Source of the DNA: Nectonema munidae
Taxonomy: Eukaryota > Nematomorpha > Nectonematoida > Nectonematidae
Direction: 5' to 3'
Length of the DNA: 64,000 nucleotides
NCBI GenBank assembly: GCA_030549495.1
Contig: JAUIRK010000320.1
Coordinates: 124,001-188,000, forward strand
Below are positions 43,733 through 55,388 of this stretch, piece by piece. The notes under the pieces are model-generated. The model was not told the DNA's origin. It made no database searches and was given only the letters and a program-made list of their open reading frames with translations. Within the stretch, counting starts at the first letter, position 1, and each line of letters starts with the position of its first letter. The translations under genes were made by a program, and so were the position numbers.

Positions 43733-45802
43733 TCATAAATGAAAATACAGTATTGCAACGCGAAATGAATAACTGACACTTCTTTTACTTTGACACATGA
43801 TATAATTGCGTTTTACACTGTATTTACACATGTTTTCATCATAAGCGGATTTATCAGCAGTTCCTTTTAAGTATTCTGCCAAAAACTTGTAAGTTTTCTC
43901 AAAAGTTAGAGATATTATTTCTCTATTTCCTGAAGAGACACCCATCCTAAAAATGAACTTTTTTTAAATCTCTAGTTGCGTTGTTAAATACAATAAATAT
44001 TTTTTTGTTGAAAGTCATAGAAAAACTGAAAAACATTCTTCCAAAAAACAGTATCATCTTCACTTCAATCATTTATTGGCGAGAACTACTTTGAGAAAAA
44101 AGTGGGACAACGTTTTTTATCAGCAAATAAACCAATCAAATTAAAGATTTGTTTAAATAATGATATTGAAGAAATTATGCAAAGAAAAAATCGCATGTTA
44201 TCACGTTAATATTTTGCGGTCACTCTTTATTTGAAAATGGACAAGTTACATCAATTGAAGTGGATAGAAGTTTTTCTATGCTCAACAATATATTTAAAAA
44301 AAATCGGAATTTTTATGATGAAAGTCTTTGCAATTATCTTATCATCAACCATAATTATGATATTGTACATGATAAAAGCTCAAATTTGTAAAATATATTT
44401 TTTATTTCAATAAATAAATTGTTTATAAAGTTATTTTTTTGGGTTTATTTTTTCGTTAATAAAGTCAATGTTATCATTTATAATGTCTATTTTTCTTGTT
44501 CCAGTAGTAGCTAATTGAGTATAAGTTATATAAATATAAGTGGTTATCGGGTGTCTTGATTCTTTTGAGCTTTCGGAAGATAGTCAATGAAAATTATGAG
44601 GGCTCGTCTCGCGTGCCCAACCTCTTGACTTTTTAGAAGATATCAAAACATGTGACAAATGAGTTTTTCAAAACTCAATATAACAAATTAATTAAAAAAT
44701 TTTTAATCTATCCTATATACACAAAAAGTAGTTAAATCTATTGCGTGTTGAAAATTTTGAATAACTAGCATGGTAAACTTTGAGAAATAGAAAGCTTGGT
44801 AGGGTAGTAACAGAATTTATTATCCTCATTAAAAATCTTATATTTTGATGTTTTAACCAAAGTTTACTCTTTATTTAATGTAGATATTATTTGGGGGAGT
44901 AATGTCTATATTTACTGAATATTTGAACTTTATTGTGTTCATAAAGCGTGTCAAAAATGATAAGTGAATTACATGTGTTTGTTGAAAAAGTATTAGTAGG
45001 ATGATAAGTTAATAATCTGACACATCTTGCACATATTTTCCTGATCAAAGTCTGTAAATATACTCTATTTGACCTAAGAAACTTGGATATGAGTGGTCTA
45101 AAAGTTTATCAATAGCATGCTAGGGATAAAATATTAATTAATGCAGCATGACTACAAAATGTAGACAATTATCGGTCGAGGGTTAAAACGAATACAAATC
45201 TTTATAAGTAAGAGCATTCTTCTCCCGATTGCATTGCGCAAAAAAGATCTCCATCTTTAGAAAAAATAATTCTTGTTGCAATTTTTTGGTCTTTTGCTTG
45301 TCCCAAAAAAATTAGACATAAAATAGGCTGCAGTAAGTCTTCTCACATTATTCTTTATTTTACTTGATAAAGTAACGTTGCCGTTTCGAAAAATTTTGTA
45401 TCGTTTTTCACGTTCTTGTTCCTAATAAAGATTATAAAATTTTAATTTTTTCATTTAACTAGCAAATGGAACAACCTATCAATTGTATTCGATAAAATAG
45501 GCTAGGAAATCGTTTATAAATTTTTGCAACAAATTCCTATCTCTAGCCACTTGGGAGCTCCCTTCCTAAATCAAATAAATATTTATTTCACCCGTTTACA
45601 GATTGCTTCATATTTTAAAAATAGAAATAGAAAAACTAACTCTTTCAAGTTTTTCGCTTCATTAGATGGTCCACTTGCCCGGGAATAAACGTCTCTACAA
45701 TTTCTTGCTTCAGCTCTACCTCTTGAGGACTGTCGAGGCTCCCAGAAAAACGGCGTTCCATCAGGTAAACAAACAATGAACCAAATAAGAGTAATTGAAG
45801 AA
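43733..45802. other. Intron, no gene recognised
   Basis: Short frames at 43733-43945 (minus) and 44231-44413 (plus) do not resemble anything known to me. The rest is AT-rich and unassigned. Confidence 0.4.
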
Positions 45803-46310
45803 TTGCCATGAAAAGCGAAATGTGTTAACGTGATAAATGAATGTCACAATCATTCCCAACCAAGTGAGAAATATAAAACCGCTCAGAAAAGTTCACAAAA
45901 GAAACGAACTATGAAATGCTAGTAAAAGCGAAGCCTATTGATGTGAAAGATGAATATAGACAAAGAATCAATTACAATCAAGTGAGAAATATACAAACCG
46001 CGCATACAAATTTCAATCAAATGAGAAGCAAGAAAAATCACCAAGGAAACGAACGATAAATTGCCAGTAAAAGGGGAGCGTATTGATGTGAAAGAAAAAG
46101 ATAAATAAATAAATTCCAATAAAGTGTGAAATAATAGGGAAGTGAATGATAAATTGCCCGTCAATGCGAAGCGTATTAGATGTGATGCAGGAGGTTACAT
46201 AAGATGAATATAAAAGTGATAAATATACAAACAGCGCAGAGAACCCGAGCTGAGTGAGTAAACAATAAGATAAATAAGTAATTGGAGATTTTCCAGTAAA
46301 AGCTTGTGTG
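45803..46310. repeat. Degenerate tandem repeat, about 95-145-bp units
   Basis: The motif TTGCCAGTAAAAGCGAAGCG and TATTGATGTGAAAGA, or variants, recurs at about 45803, 45917, 46060, 46153 and 46289. ATCAAGTGAGAAATATACAAAC lies between copies. The minus-strand translation therefore shows repeated TGNLSF-like motifs, which I take as a by-product and not a protein. Confidence 0.7.
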
Positions 46311-46830
46311 ATAAGTGTCACGCAAGATGAAATATGAAAAATCAATATATTTTATTCAAATAGATGAAATAAATAAACTACCAACAAATTATTTCACCCA
46401 TTTTTATTTTAAACTCTTAAAATAAAAAAATCACTTTTGCCCTTTTTAAAATCAAACTGGATTCCCCAAAGAATCGAAAGTTCAATAACTATGCTATAAT
46501 TAACAACTTTTATGGAAAAAAAGTGAGATTGGTTGATTGATAAAATAGCTATTTTTAAGATATGGGCTTTTTTCTCTATTACTGTGTCCTGCGTGTAATT
46601 GCAAATCAGGGCGTCCTGCTAAGATTAACAAAGTACTTCGTATTTTAGAAAATTTGATCTAGATGCATGGCATTCAAATCTCTTTGCATTTTTATGAGCG
46701 AAAGGTGTTGTAGTTTTTTCAGCACTGCTAAACAAACATGGTTTTAGCATCTGAGGCTGATGTCTGTTCTGGCCTCTTGCAAGACCGAAATATCTCTCAC
46801 GCTTTATATCAAGTCTTTTTCTCTTTTCAG

Positions 46831-46968
46831 AAGGAGTATCTTGAAGGCATAATTCATCACAAATGGAATCGGCGCCTCGTCATTTCTGAATGTGAAACAA
46901 TCCACCTCCACAATCCTAAATATTTCTTGCACACAAAAATCCTCCCCAAATCGTTCGACGGCTTCTTG
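46831..46968 (+). CDS. DDHD2/SEC23IP: DDHD-type phospholipase A1, third recognised exon
   Basis: A 46-codon exon, phase 0 at both ends. It reads KEYLEGIIHHKWNRRLVISE, then ETIHLHNPKYFLHTKILP. It corresponds to the 'E..Y..av....W...l......iilHnPk.mvhy.p' segment that follows the YVPYSE block. Strong acceptor TTTTTCTCTTTTCAG (ends 46830); donor TTG|GTAATT at 46969. The coding frame upstream of the acceptor is intron. Confidence 0.85.
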
Positions 46969-48831
46969 GTAATTTTAATATCTTTCAAAATCTTAACAAG
47001 GACACGCTCAAAATTTTATTTTTCAAGCGGGAATGCCTTTATCAATATAAGAATAATTTTTATTAAGGTTTTGTTTCAAAAACGCTTTTCAGTGTCTCCT
47101 ATTTATTAAGTATATATAAACCCTTTATAATTCTTCTTCTTTTACCTTATACACGTTTGTATCACCTTTACACACCACAATTAACATTTCAATTTCGAGC
47201 ATTGCTTTTCAATCTTTATCTCACTATGTCTGCCTTTCATATAAATTTCTCAAATTTGAGACTTCTTAATCCAAATGTTTAAACAGGACTAGAGTCAACA
47301 ATTTATTGGACTCAAAAGTTTTAGATAAGTAAATTTCCACGACAATCTAACTCATCCCACAGGCACTAAGCATAGATGAAGTAAATATGAGTGGCAGATT
47401 TAGGAAATTACCAACGATGTAATAACTGGCGCCTGCACTTGAGAGATACCAGAAGAAGATTATTTTCAAATGCATGATATTTTTATATCAAGTTAAAAAA
47501 TCAAATGAACGTGTCTTTTAGTCCCTTTCATAGTGCACCTTTTCTTTGCTGTTTGGCAGCCACGTTAAACAACTATATGCATATTCATCGAATCATGCTC
47601 GCACAGATGATGATGCAGGATGTGTGGTTTTTCAATAATCCTGCTACTCGATACTAAAGCATCTATATTTCCACACCCATCTAAACTCGCTTGTAAATAT
47701 CTACAAATATGTTTTTTACTAATCACGATTGGAACCGTATTTTTAGAATCGCAATCCCAATAAAAATTAGAATTTTAATCAAACTTCAAAGTAGTATTTA
47801 AAAAATCAGAATCATAATAATAATTATCTAGAATCGGACCCCACACTGCTATAGATGGATGCATACATATATCCCTACACTACATTTTCACATGTGAATA
47901 GCTTGGAATTTTAACACAATTTAATTCTCCACCATTAGAACATATATCCCAAACTCTAATTTTTTCCAATATTGATAAGGTAAAAAATTGTGCATTTAAA
48001 TATTTCCTTGTAACCGAACAAAATTTTTTGTTTCCATTATTATATAGCGTAGACACTGTGGAGCGATAAATGATTAAGTGATGGGCGACATACGTTCGCT
48101 TGAGCGATAAAACTATGTCAAATATTTCCTACATACGATTATTTTGCTACGTTTTAAAATGCTATATTAAAGAAATCACTTCTATTTCATCATTTCCTCT
48201 TCTTGATAAACTTTTTGTCTCCCCTAGTTCAACCTTTAAAATGTCTCGGAAGGTAACATATATCTTTATGGAATCCAAACATTCTTCATTTCTTTACTTC
48301 GATGGACTCATCTTGATTTAACCAACTCAACATTACAATTAGAAATACCATAAGAATCGTTGCCTTTATTTTCAGTATGTGTCTCCATTTTTAATTTGTA
48401 TTAAAGGCTAAATCTCTCTGATAAAGTTTGGATTTTGATAAACTTTCAAAGTATCCTCTTGAGTATTAATTCTACAATTTAAAAATCATGGACACATTCA
48501 TCTACAATCTTATGAATAAAATAGTTGAAACATGTATTAACTATTTCCCATGCTTATTTCAAACAATGACTTTTCAGCACTTTGTAGTAAATATAATTTT
48601 TTTGTTTATGTAATTAAAGAAACTGACGATCTTCATTATTTTAATGACTTTTTCATCGTTGCCATGAAAACTATTAAAATATACTTTAAATCAACTACTT
48701 CATGGCCTAGAGATGGTGATACTCGAATGGTCGTTTTAAGTTTCTATGAAGGTCATGCCAGATTTGGGAATTAATTTGCATGCCCGCCGATGTAAAAGAC
48801 TTCTAAGATCCCCAGATCTTATCACACATGA
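46969..48831. other. Intron, no gene recognised
   Basis: AT-rich. The open frames at 48100 and 48550 are unrecognised and have no splice or family support. Confidence 0.4.
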
Positions 48832-49200
48832 TTAGTTATTCAGGTAGTGTTTAGTTTGTTTTGTGGTTGGTAGTATTTTATAAAAATCTAAAGGGTGATT
48901 CGTAAGGAGCAATTTTTCTCTAAGTTGTGATGCATCTAGTTTTAGATGTTTGGTAGAAGTATTTTTGTCCTTTGTTATGAATGTTGTACATCCAGTTAGA
49001 ATTGTGAGTATCATTGTTTTGTATCACTTGTAATTTCTCTGTGTTCGTGTTGAAAGTGATATGTAACAAGATAGCATTTGAATATTCAAGAGTAGGACGA
49101 GCGATTGTTGTGTTTGTGCTGAGCCGTTTTTTCCTCCACTTAGTGGACGTAGGCGCTTTGAACTTATTAAGTTTTGGACATGTTTTTTGTATCTGTTAAT
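48832..49200 (-). pseudogene. LINE reverse transcriptase C-terminal fragment (Jockey-like)
   Basis: Minus strand, two frames. At 49200-49010 it reads RPTLEYSNAILLHI and NTEKLQVIQNN, the RT thumb 'RP.LeYa......nt..lq.iQN.alRi.tG' region. At 49014-48832 it reads ILTGCTTF, then HLKLDASQLREKLLLTNHPL, the region just beyond. A frameshift separates them. No catalytic core remains. Confidence 0.65.
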
Positions 49201-49676
49201 TCGACATTGTCACACATGTTTGCTCAAAGTAGATTGCATTACATTAACGAACAATTTATTTTTATGATATACTGCCTTAAGAATGTGTTTATTTTCCTTC
49301 TTTTTAGTTTCACTAAAGAACGGTTTTCCTGTTTTCCCGTTAAAAAATTCCTGATCCGTGCTTATAAAAAGTGTTTATATTTTGTGATTCAACTTTTATA
49401 AAATCAAAATTTTTACTATTAACCTTTTTGAAAGGCCGCTGTCATCTATTACTATCATCACCGCTCTTTACAATCGTAGTTTTGTCTTACTGTCCGGTAT
49501 CATTATTTTGTCTCACTGAAAACACTGTTTTTTCTTTTCACCACTTGTCAAATATTTTACATTTAGAAATGAATGACTAGAGCAGTAAGCTAGTCCATAT
49601 CAAATCAAAAAACCTGTTGAAATTAATCCTGATTTTTAGCTTATATTTTCCCCCTAAACTTCAGTATTTTTTGCAG

Positions 49677-49830
49677 AAGCAAAACGTATCTACGAGTATT
49701 GTGAAGCGCGGCGTTGCTGAATGTCCACATATCAACGAAGATGAAAGTGCTTTCATCGATAACCTCCTCTTTATCATTCATGGAATAGGAAAGTACTGCG
49801 ATCTCAAGTTCAGTACAATTCATCAGTGTG
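49677..49830 (+). CDS. DDHD2/SEC23IP: DDHD-type phospholipase A1, fourth recognised exon
   Basis: After acceptor TATTTTTTGCAG the frame reads STSIVKRGVAECPHINEDES, then FIDNLLFIIHGIGKYCDLKF and STIHQC. VKRGV, the beta-strand IIHGIG (VVHGIG in relatives) and CDL+F..I.QC match DDHD2/SEC23IP at the start of the lipase fold. HGIG is the oxyanion-side strand motif common to the family. The exon ends at 49830 with one base before the good donor GTGAGG. The next exon at 59400 supplies the other two. Confidence 0.9.
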
Positions 49831-50460
49831 GTGAGGAAACTTCTCTTTTGTTTTTATCCCTTTGAATTTGTTTTGTTCGAGACACCACCATTGTTCTCTC
49901 TGTTTTTTCAATTTAAAGATATCCATAAATCTACTTTTATTTTGACATATTTACCTAAGAACCAATTTGAGCGTTATAGAATGAAGCACGGCTTAGAATT
50001 TATTAGACCATTTCTCCTATTTTTTAACGTCCACTCTGAAAGACTAATTGATTTATAATTTTGATTAAACACTTGAGTTTTCAATTTTATGTTTCGTCTT
50101 CAATTGCTCCGATTTACTAAGCAAGTCTAAAAATGTGGTCCAAAAGCGTATGATAAGTTATAGCCAGTATAATAAATAATCGTTTCGCGCTTCCCTCGAA
50201 ACACGGAATCGTTTTCATACGATGACAGTGAATCATTCGAGAGGTGCAAACGAAATTTTCCCTCCCTGCTTCACACTACACATGAAGCAAAACTTAGCAA
50301 AAATGGTGTATGCATCAGAGATTTGTTGAGTGCGCGAAACTCTCCATTGGGACAAAAAATTTCGGGGTATTAAAACGGGGATTGTTCATTTTATTGATTT
50401 ATTTTATAATATATTTTAATGTTCTTAACTGTTAACATAAATGATATAATTGTAAATATC
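49831..50460. other. Intron up to the second piggyBac-like element
   Basis: No gene recognised. Confidence 0.45.
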
Positions 50461-50468
50461 ACTGTAGG

Positions 50469-52709
50469 CAGGGCCGGCCTTAGTGATTGCGGGGCTCAAT
50501 GCAAAAAATTTTTGCGGGCCCTAGCATGAGCGAAAAGCAATTAAAAAATACATAAAATTTATTTTATCTTTTTAACCCATTTTTGACGATCGTTTCCAAA
50601 TTTAAAGAACCCTAATTGCCGAAGGTTATTTTTGAAATCAAAAAAAAATATATATTTTTGTTTTAATATATAGTAAAAATACTAAAAAACAAATAGTAAA
50701 CAAAAATTTAGAAAAAAATTTATTTTATATAGCAAAATTTACATGGGTCACCCGTGACCCGCTAGCAATGTACAAATTGATAATGAAAAATAAAATATTG
50801 GTTAAATGATTTTAACATAGATTTTATATATAATGTAAACATAATAACAAATAAAAACTATTTTTATAATAAAAAGCATTATATTTATTTTGATAATATA
50901 AAAACTCTATGATATTCTTCAAAACATTCAACATGCAATCCAATTGAACACTTTTTACATTTCGTTTGACACTTCTTTTTACAACGTCTACATCTGATCC
51001 TTTTTTTTCTAGAAGGATCATTTTCTAATGTTTCAGTAATTGGAATAATTATATGATCAACAGAATCAAACCTTGTTTCTGAAATAGGGTTTGCCATAGC
51101 TATTTCTTTTCCAGGATTTGGAGACACTCCATGAGTTTGTAGAAGAGTTCTTGCTAAATATCTTCTAAAATCAAGTTGGGATATTTTTTTACCTTCTTCA
51201 CTCATTTTGAAAATTATCCAACTTTGGTTGATTGCCAAATCAATAAGATGGGTTATAATGGGAAAATACCTTTTTTTCCATGAAGAGAGGCTCTATATTT
51301 TGCAACATTTTCGTTCATTCTGTCAACCCAACCCATTTGAGAATTGTAAAATTTTATTGAGGCAGCAATTATTACTTTTACTCTTTTTTTTCAAACGTTT
51401 AGAATAACGAAAAATTTCTTCTTCAGGTTTTGAATTTAAGAAATTCGAAGCAACAAGAACTTCTCGGTTGTCTTGCCATTAGCAAAATGATATACCATGT
51501 TTCTCCTCCAAAAACTCTTCATAAAAACCCCTATTCTTTTTTGCTATTTCTTTTTTAGACAAAAGCGGTATTTCATTGACCCTATTTCTTCTAAAAGTAG
51601 AGGTAATTTTTTGTTGTTTTTCGGTCATTTTATCAAAAATATTCAAACTCGAAAAATAATTATCACTAACATAATGATAACTATTTTCTAAATATTCAGA
51701 ATTTTTTTAGAAAAACCTAAAACGACACTCTCTCCCATAGTACAAGATGGGATTTCATCTGAAAACAATGTATTTTTACCTTGATATAAATCAAAATTGA
51801 CTACATAACCTGGATGAACACAATCACTCCATTGCTTGTAGCCAAACCTTTGCGGCTTACCTTTCATAAATTGTTTTAAAAAATGGTGTCCATAATAAGC
51901 AATCATACTTTCATCAATGCTATGGATTTCTTAATATGGCTGGTTTTTATTAAAAATTTTATTCATCTCTGTAACCAAAGGCATTACTTTTGTAAATTTG
52001 TCAGTAGGGTTTAAGTTATTGTTGTCAGAAAAATGAAGATATTTCTTTATTTCATCAAATCTATCACGACGCATTGAATCAGAATCTATTTTGACATTAC
52101 AGTCTTCTGATCTGCTCCAATATAGTCTCCTTTGAGGAAGTTTATGGTATCCCATCAAAACAACAATTCCTATAAAAACAATGATTTCCTCTATAGTTAG
52201 ATTCAAATTCTTATTTTTTTGACTTGCGTACAAGTTGCTATACTCAACTATCATTTCAAGAAGTTCCCTTGTAAAAAATAAATAAAAAACATCAATAATA
52301 TTCATTGGTCTATTATAAAAGCGCGGAAAGTTGACAGTAGCGAAATCTTTGTTCAACTTGCTTTCCACGCTGTCTTTTCTCCACTTTCTTTCAGAACATG
52401 GCTTTCTTTTTCTACAAATTTCACTTTCTTCACTAACGCTTTCCAAAACCACTAGTTCAGCTTCCGCATTCAATTGATTTCCAGATAGATGATTGATGTC
52501 TAAATCATTTTCGTCTCCAGAGTCTTCATCAGAGATAACACTGACTGCGTTAGTTGGTAGTTATATGTAAATTTCACCATTCACTAATCCATTCTCTTAA
52601 ATATACTCTATTATGTTGTTCAAATTGTCCTCTTGAAAAAAACTTATAAATATGCGTAAATATTATTATGTAATTATGGCTTTTGCAAAAGGCCTTAAGG
52701 CCGGCCCTG
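50469..52709 (-). mobile_element. 2.2-kb element carrying a piggyBac-like transposase; CAGGG ends
   Basis: The left end CAGGGCCGGCCTTA at 50469 and the right end TAAGGCCGGCCCTG ending at 52709 form a perfect 14-bp inverted repeat. Flanking octamers are ACTGTAGG (50461-50468) and ACTGTAGT (52710-52717), 7 of 8 identical. The minus strand holds a nearly complete piggyBac-type transposase. CAGGG ends with an 8-bp duplication are hAT-like, whereas piggyBac elements normally show TTAA. It lies in the long intron between phospholipase exons at 49.8 and 59.4 kb. Confidence 0.82.
50885..52473 (-). pseudogene. piggyBac-like transposase, few lesions (element 2)
   Basis: Frame 52473-51931 carries an N-terminal basic region, then NLYASQKN, YHKLPQRRLYWS, MRRDRFDEIKKYLHFSD and DKFTKVMPLV. 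A single in-frame TAA follows, and the same frame goes on with HSIDESMIAYYG, LKQFMKGKPQRFGYK and VNFDLYQGK (first catalytic aspartate in SIDES). Further on, frames shift to SYHYVSDNYFSSLNIFDKM (second) and GWVDRMNENV (third) near 51330. The last frame, 51238-50885, ends with a cysteine-rich domain (CRRCKKKCQTKCKKC, GLHVECF), the zinc-binding tail typical of piggyBac transposases. It has far fewer lesions than element 1. Confidence 0.88.
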
Positions 52710-52717
52710 ACTGTAGT

Positions 52718-53606
52718 GATAGATGAACATTTATAAAAATAGTGTTTTGGTTGAACTTTCTTCCACACGCAAGCTACAAAAAGAATATGAGAAAAATAAT
52801 TTTTATACTTCTAAATTAGTTGAAGAAATTTAAAATCTTCATGAGCTGGAAGCTTGTAAAATAATTATCGAAATAAAAATATGGCCATTTAGTAACGTAA
52901 CTTTTGAAACATTCTTCAAAACAGATCCTGGAGGGTGGGATTACAATTTTCTCAATTATATATCTTTTTATAGTATTTATTAGGATTGTTTGTCTTCTGA
53001 GTAAATTTTCGATATTACTTTTCTTGTTTTAAGGTTAAGTCTTATAATGAATATTTAAAATTTATTTTTTTCATTATCGTTCGCTTCTTTGCTATAATAG
53101 TAATGCACATTTGAGCTATATTTGATCAGAGGCAGTAATGTAGGCAGTCATGTGAATAAGAGCGCATGCATTTTTGAGCGAGGCGAATATTTTTTATAGC
53201 ACATATAACTCTATAATTTAAGGCTTAAAATGTGTATCCCTATTAATTACTGTAACCTAGCCCGTCGATAAGGGGGGGGGGGGATGGAGAAAACTTAGTA
53301 CAAATAATATCATTTTCTTTTCTCGTAAACTCAAGGCTGAGAAAAGTCAAATCGAATTCGTAATCAATAAAACGGTTGGTCGAGGGTTTCATCAAAGAAA
53401 AATGGGATCAGTGATAAAATGTGTGCTCGGATGGAATGGAACACCCGCAATATTAAGTGTACATCAGGTTTTCATTGCCAGAGAAAACATGTCAATCTCA
53501 CAGAGATAGCGACTCATTGCCTGTCTCACCTAGAAAACCTTACTTTTTGATAAATGTCACTTGAGCTTAACACTGTTATAGAAGATGTTATTCAGGTCTT
53601 ATGACA
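52718..53606. other. Intron, no gene recognised
   Basis: AT-rich, with a G homopolymer at 53272-53283. Confidence 0.45.
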
Positions 53607-53970
53607 TTTCATCATACGACACTTCATCACACGACAGTTAATGTGTTTTTCTTCATTTTTCATTACTGGAGTAAGGTTTTTTAGGAATGTACCGATTCCA
53701 AATATTACAAACAACTTCAGTTTTGTCAAAGCATTTGACAAAACTAAATTAACATTTTGTTTATTAAAAAACAAATTAGATAACACTTTCTTTATTTAAT
53801 ATAAATTTTAAAATTTGAAAGAAATTTTTCAAGGTTTGAAAAATATTTTTTTATTTATTTGAAAAAATGATTCAATACAGATTCTTAAAAAAAATAGCTG
53901 AAGTACATCGCTAGTTTTTTTTTTTATAAAATTCACAGTTTTATGTCATGAAATGTCGTGTGATGAAGTA
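53607..53970. repeat. Possible fold-back repeat with CTTCATCACACGAC motif
   Basis: CATCATACGACACTTCATCA at about 53611-53630 has an inverted partner near 53945-53972 (ATGAAATGTCGTGTGATGAA). The left arm itself contains two tandem 14-15-base units. The 330-bp interior is AT-rich and non-coding. Confidence 0.5.
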
Positions 53971-54300
53971 AAGCCTTGTTGTAATGAAATAGAGTTGTGT
54001 GTGGTGATGTGTCGTAGCACGGTTATTCAAACAGTAAATTTTATTAAATCATCAGCATTGAATTCAAGGCTGTTTATTGAAAAGTGCTGTGCTATGGGAT
54101 CCGAATATGAACATATGTTTTACTACTCTTCTATCAGGGGGCTATCACGAGAAAAAGAGCTTTACATGCGTGCAGAGGTTCAAATTTTCCTAAACGGGAA
54201 GAAACATGTGCTGACATCAACGCTTACACGAACAAAGTAATTGCTTAAAATGGCATATCTGACAGAAACTTCATAGTTGAATTTCTTGAATATGTCAATT
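53953..54300 (+). pseudogene. hAT-C transposase, central part
   Basis: The frame reads CRSTVIQTVNFIKSSALNSR, then LFIEKCCAMGSEYEHMFYYS, SIRGLSREKEL and AEVQIFLN. It matches the 'v...VnfIr..aLnsR.F..lc..mg.....lL.hT.vRWLSrG.vL.Rv.eL..E...Fl' stretch of ZBED5/FAM200-type hAT transposases. It is degraded (the usual RWLSRG reads RGLSRE) and is cut off at 54302 by the inserted element. Confidence 0.7.
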
Positions 54301-54886
54301 AGGGTGTCTCTGATGCCTTTACAGTTTCATAAATCAACCAACCTTATTTATTTACAGCATATATATCTTATATATCTAAAAACCTGAAAAAAAATTATTT
54401 GATCAAAGTTTACCTTAGGCACATCTTTATATCAACTTAGAGGTCGTTCACATTTAACGTTATAAATATTTTGGTTGATTTTCATACTCCCCTCCTCTTT
54501 TTTTATGTCCTTATTAAGTCAACTTAAAAAAATGATTAATGACTTTTTTCAGCTACTTCACTTCTCTCTACTTTTGGTTGACGTCTATTGTAAAGGCCTT
54601 TTTATATTATATCAATATTTTGAAGCATGTAAAAAAGAAACACAAAGTTTATTCAAATGTTTTTAAACATCAAACTATAAAGAAAATAACAATTTTTTTA
54701 ATCAATTTTCATACTTCTGTTTTTTTCTTTGGTTGGGTAAAGCTTTCCGACCGTTTTGAAGAACTTGCAAAACTTGTTGAAAGTTTTCCTCTTCTTTAGA
54801 TATTGAAATATAATCTGAGCAAAGCTTGACTCCCCGCTCTGCGACGTCGTTTACAACTAACAAATTATCAACAGTTTCTTTTCCTT

Positions 54887-55330
54887 CTAAATAAAATTAT
54901 TGTTTTTCCAGTTATTGACTTCCTCTTCAAAAAACGTTGTATCGATTTGAAGTAAATGAAAAAACATCCAAGAATCATATCCAATCAATGAAGAAATGTT
55001 ATGCCAATTTTCTAAATTTTTCAAAGTTGGAAAACTTGGTTTACCAAAATAATTTCCTATTCGACTATGAAAGTCAAGCTTTGATGGTTTATTTTCTTTA
55101 AGATTTTTAATTATAAGTTGTTTCGTTGAAGCATCTACTTTGTCATTAAACAGGCTAATTGGAATCACTTCTTCCGTTAAATACCAAAAATGTCGTGATA
55201 TGGCCTTAATAGCAGAAGTCGCACAAGTCATGTCAATTTCCTTATATTTATATAAATCTTTGAGAAGCTTGAAATCATTAAATGGCGCATACGAGGCTAG
55301 ATGTGCTTCAAACCACCAGGTTACATAAAA
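54887..55330 (-). pseudogene. C-terminal part of the same putative transposase
   Basis: Minus-strand frame with TCATSAIKAISRHFWYLTEE, then VIPISLFNDKV, KPSKLDFHSRIGNYFGKP and LIGYDSWMFFHLL. It follows the 367-codon frame after stops around 55330-55388. The 'R.lWYLt.elV.lalFd..v....k..m...l' pattern belongs to the tail of this family. Confidence 0.65.
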
Positions 55331-55388
55331 AAGTTCACAAATCTTTTTACTTTACACTTTTGCTCATTTGTTATTAAATCTTTCAATG

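Noticed and set aside
49014-49580. Chain of overlapping plus-strand frames before the fourth phospholipase exon
   Set aside because: The minus strand of the left part is a LINE RT remnant, and the rest is T-rich intron; the plus frames have no recognisable content.
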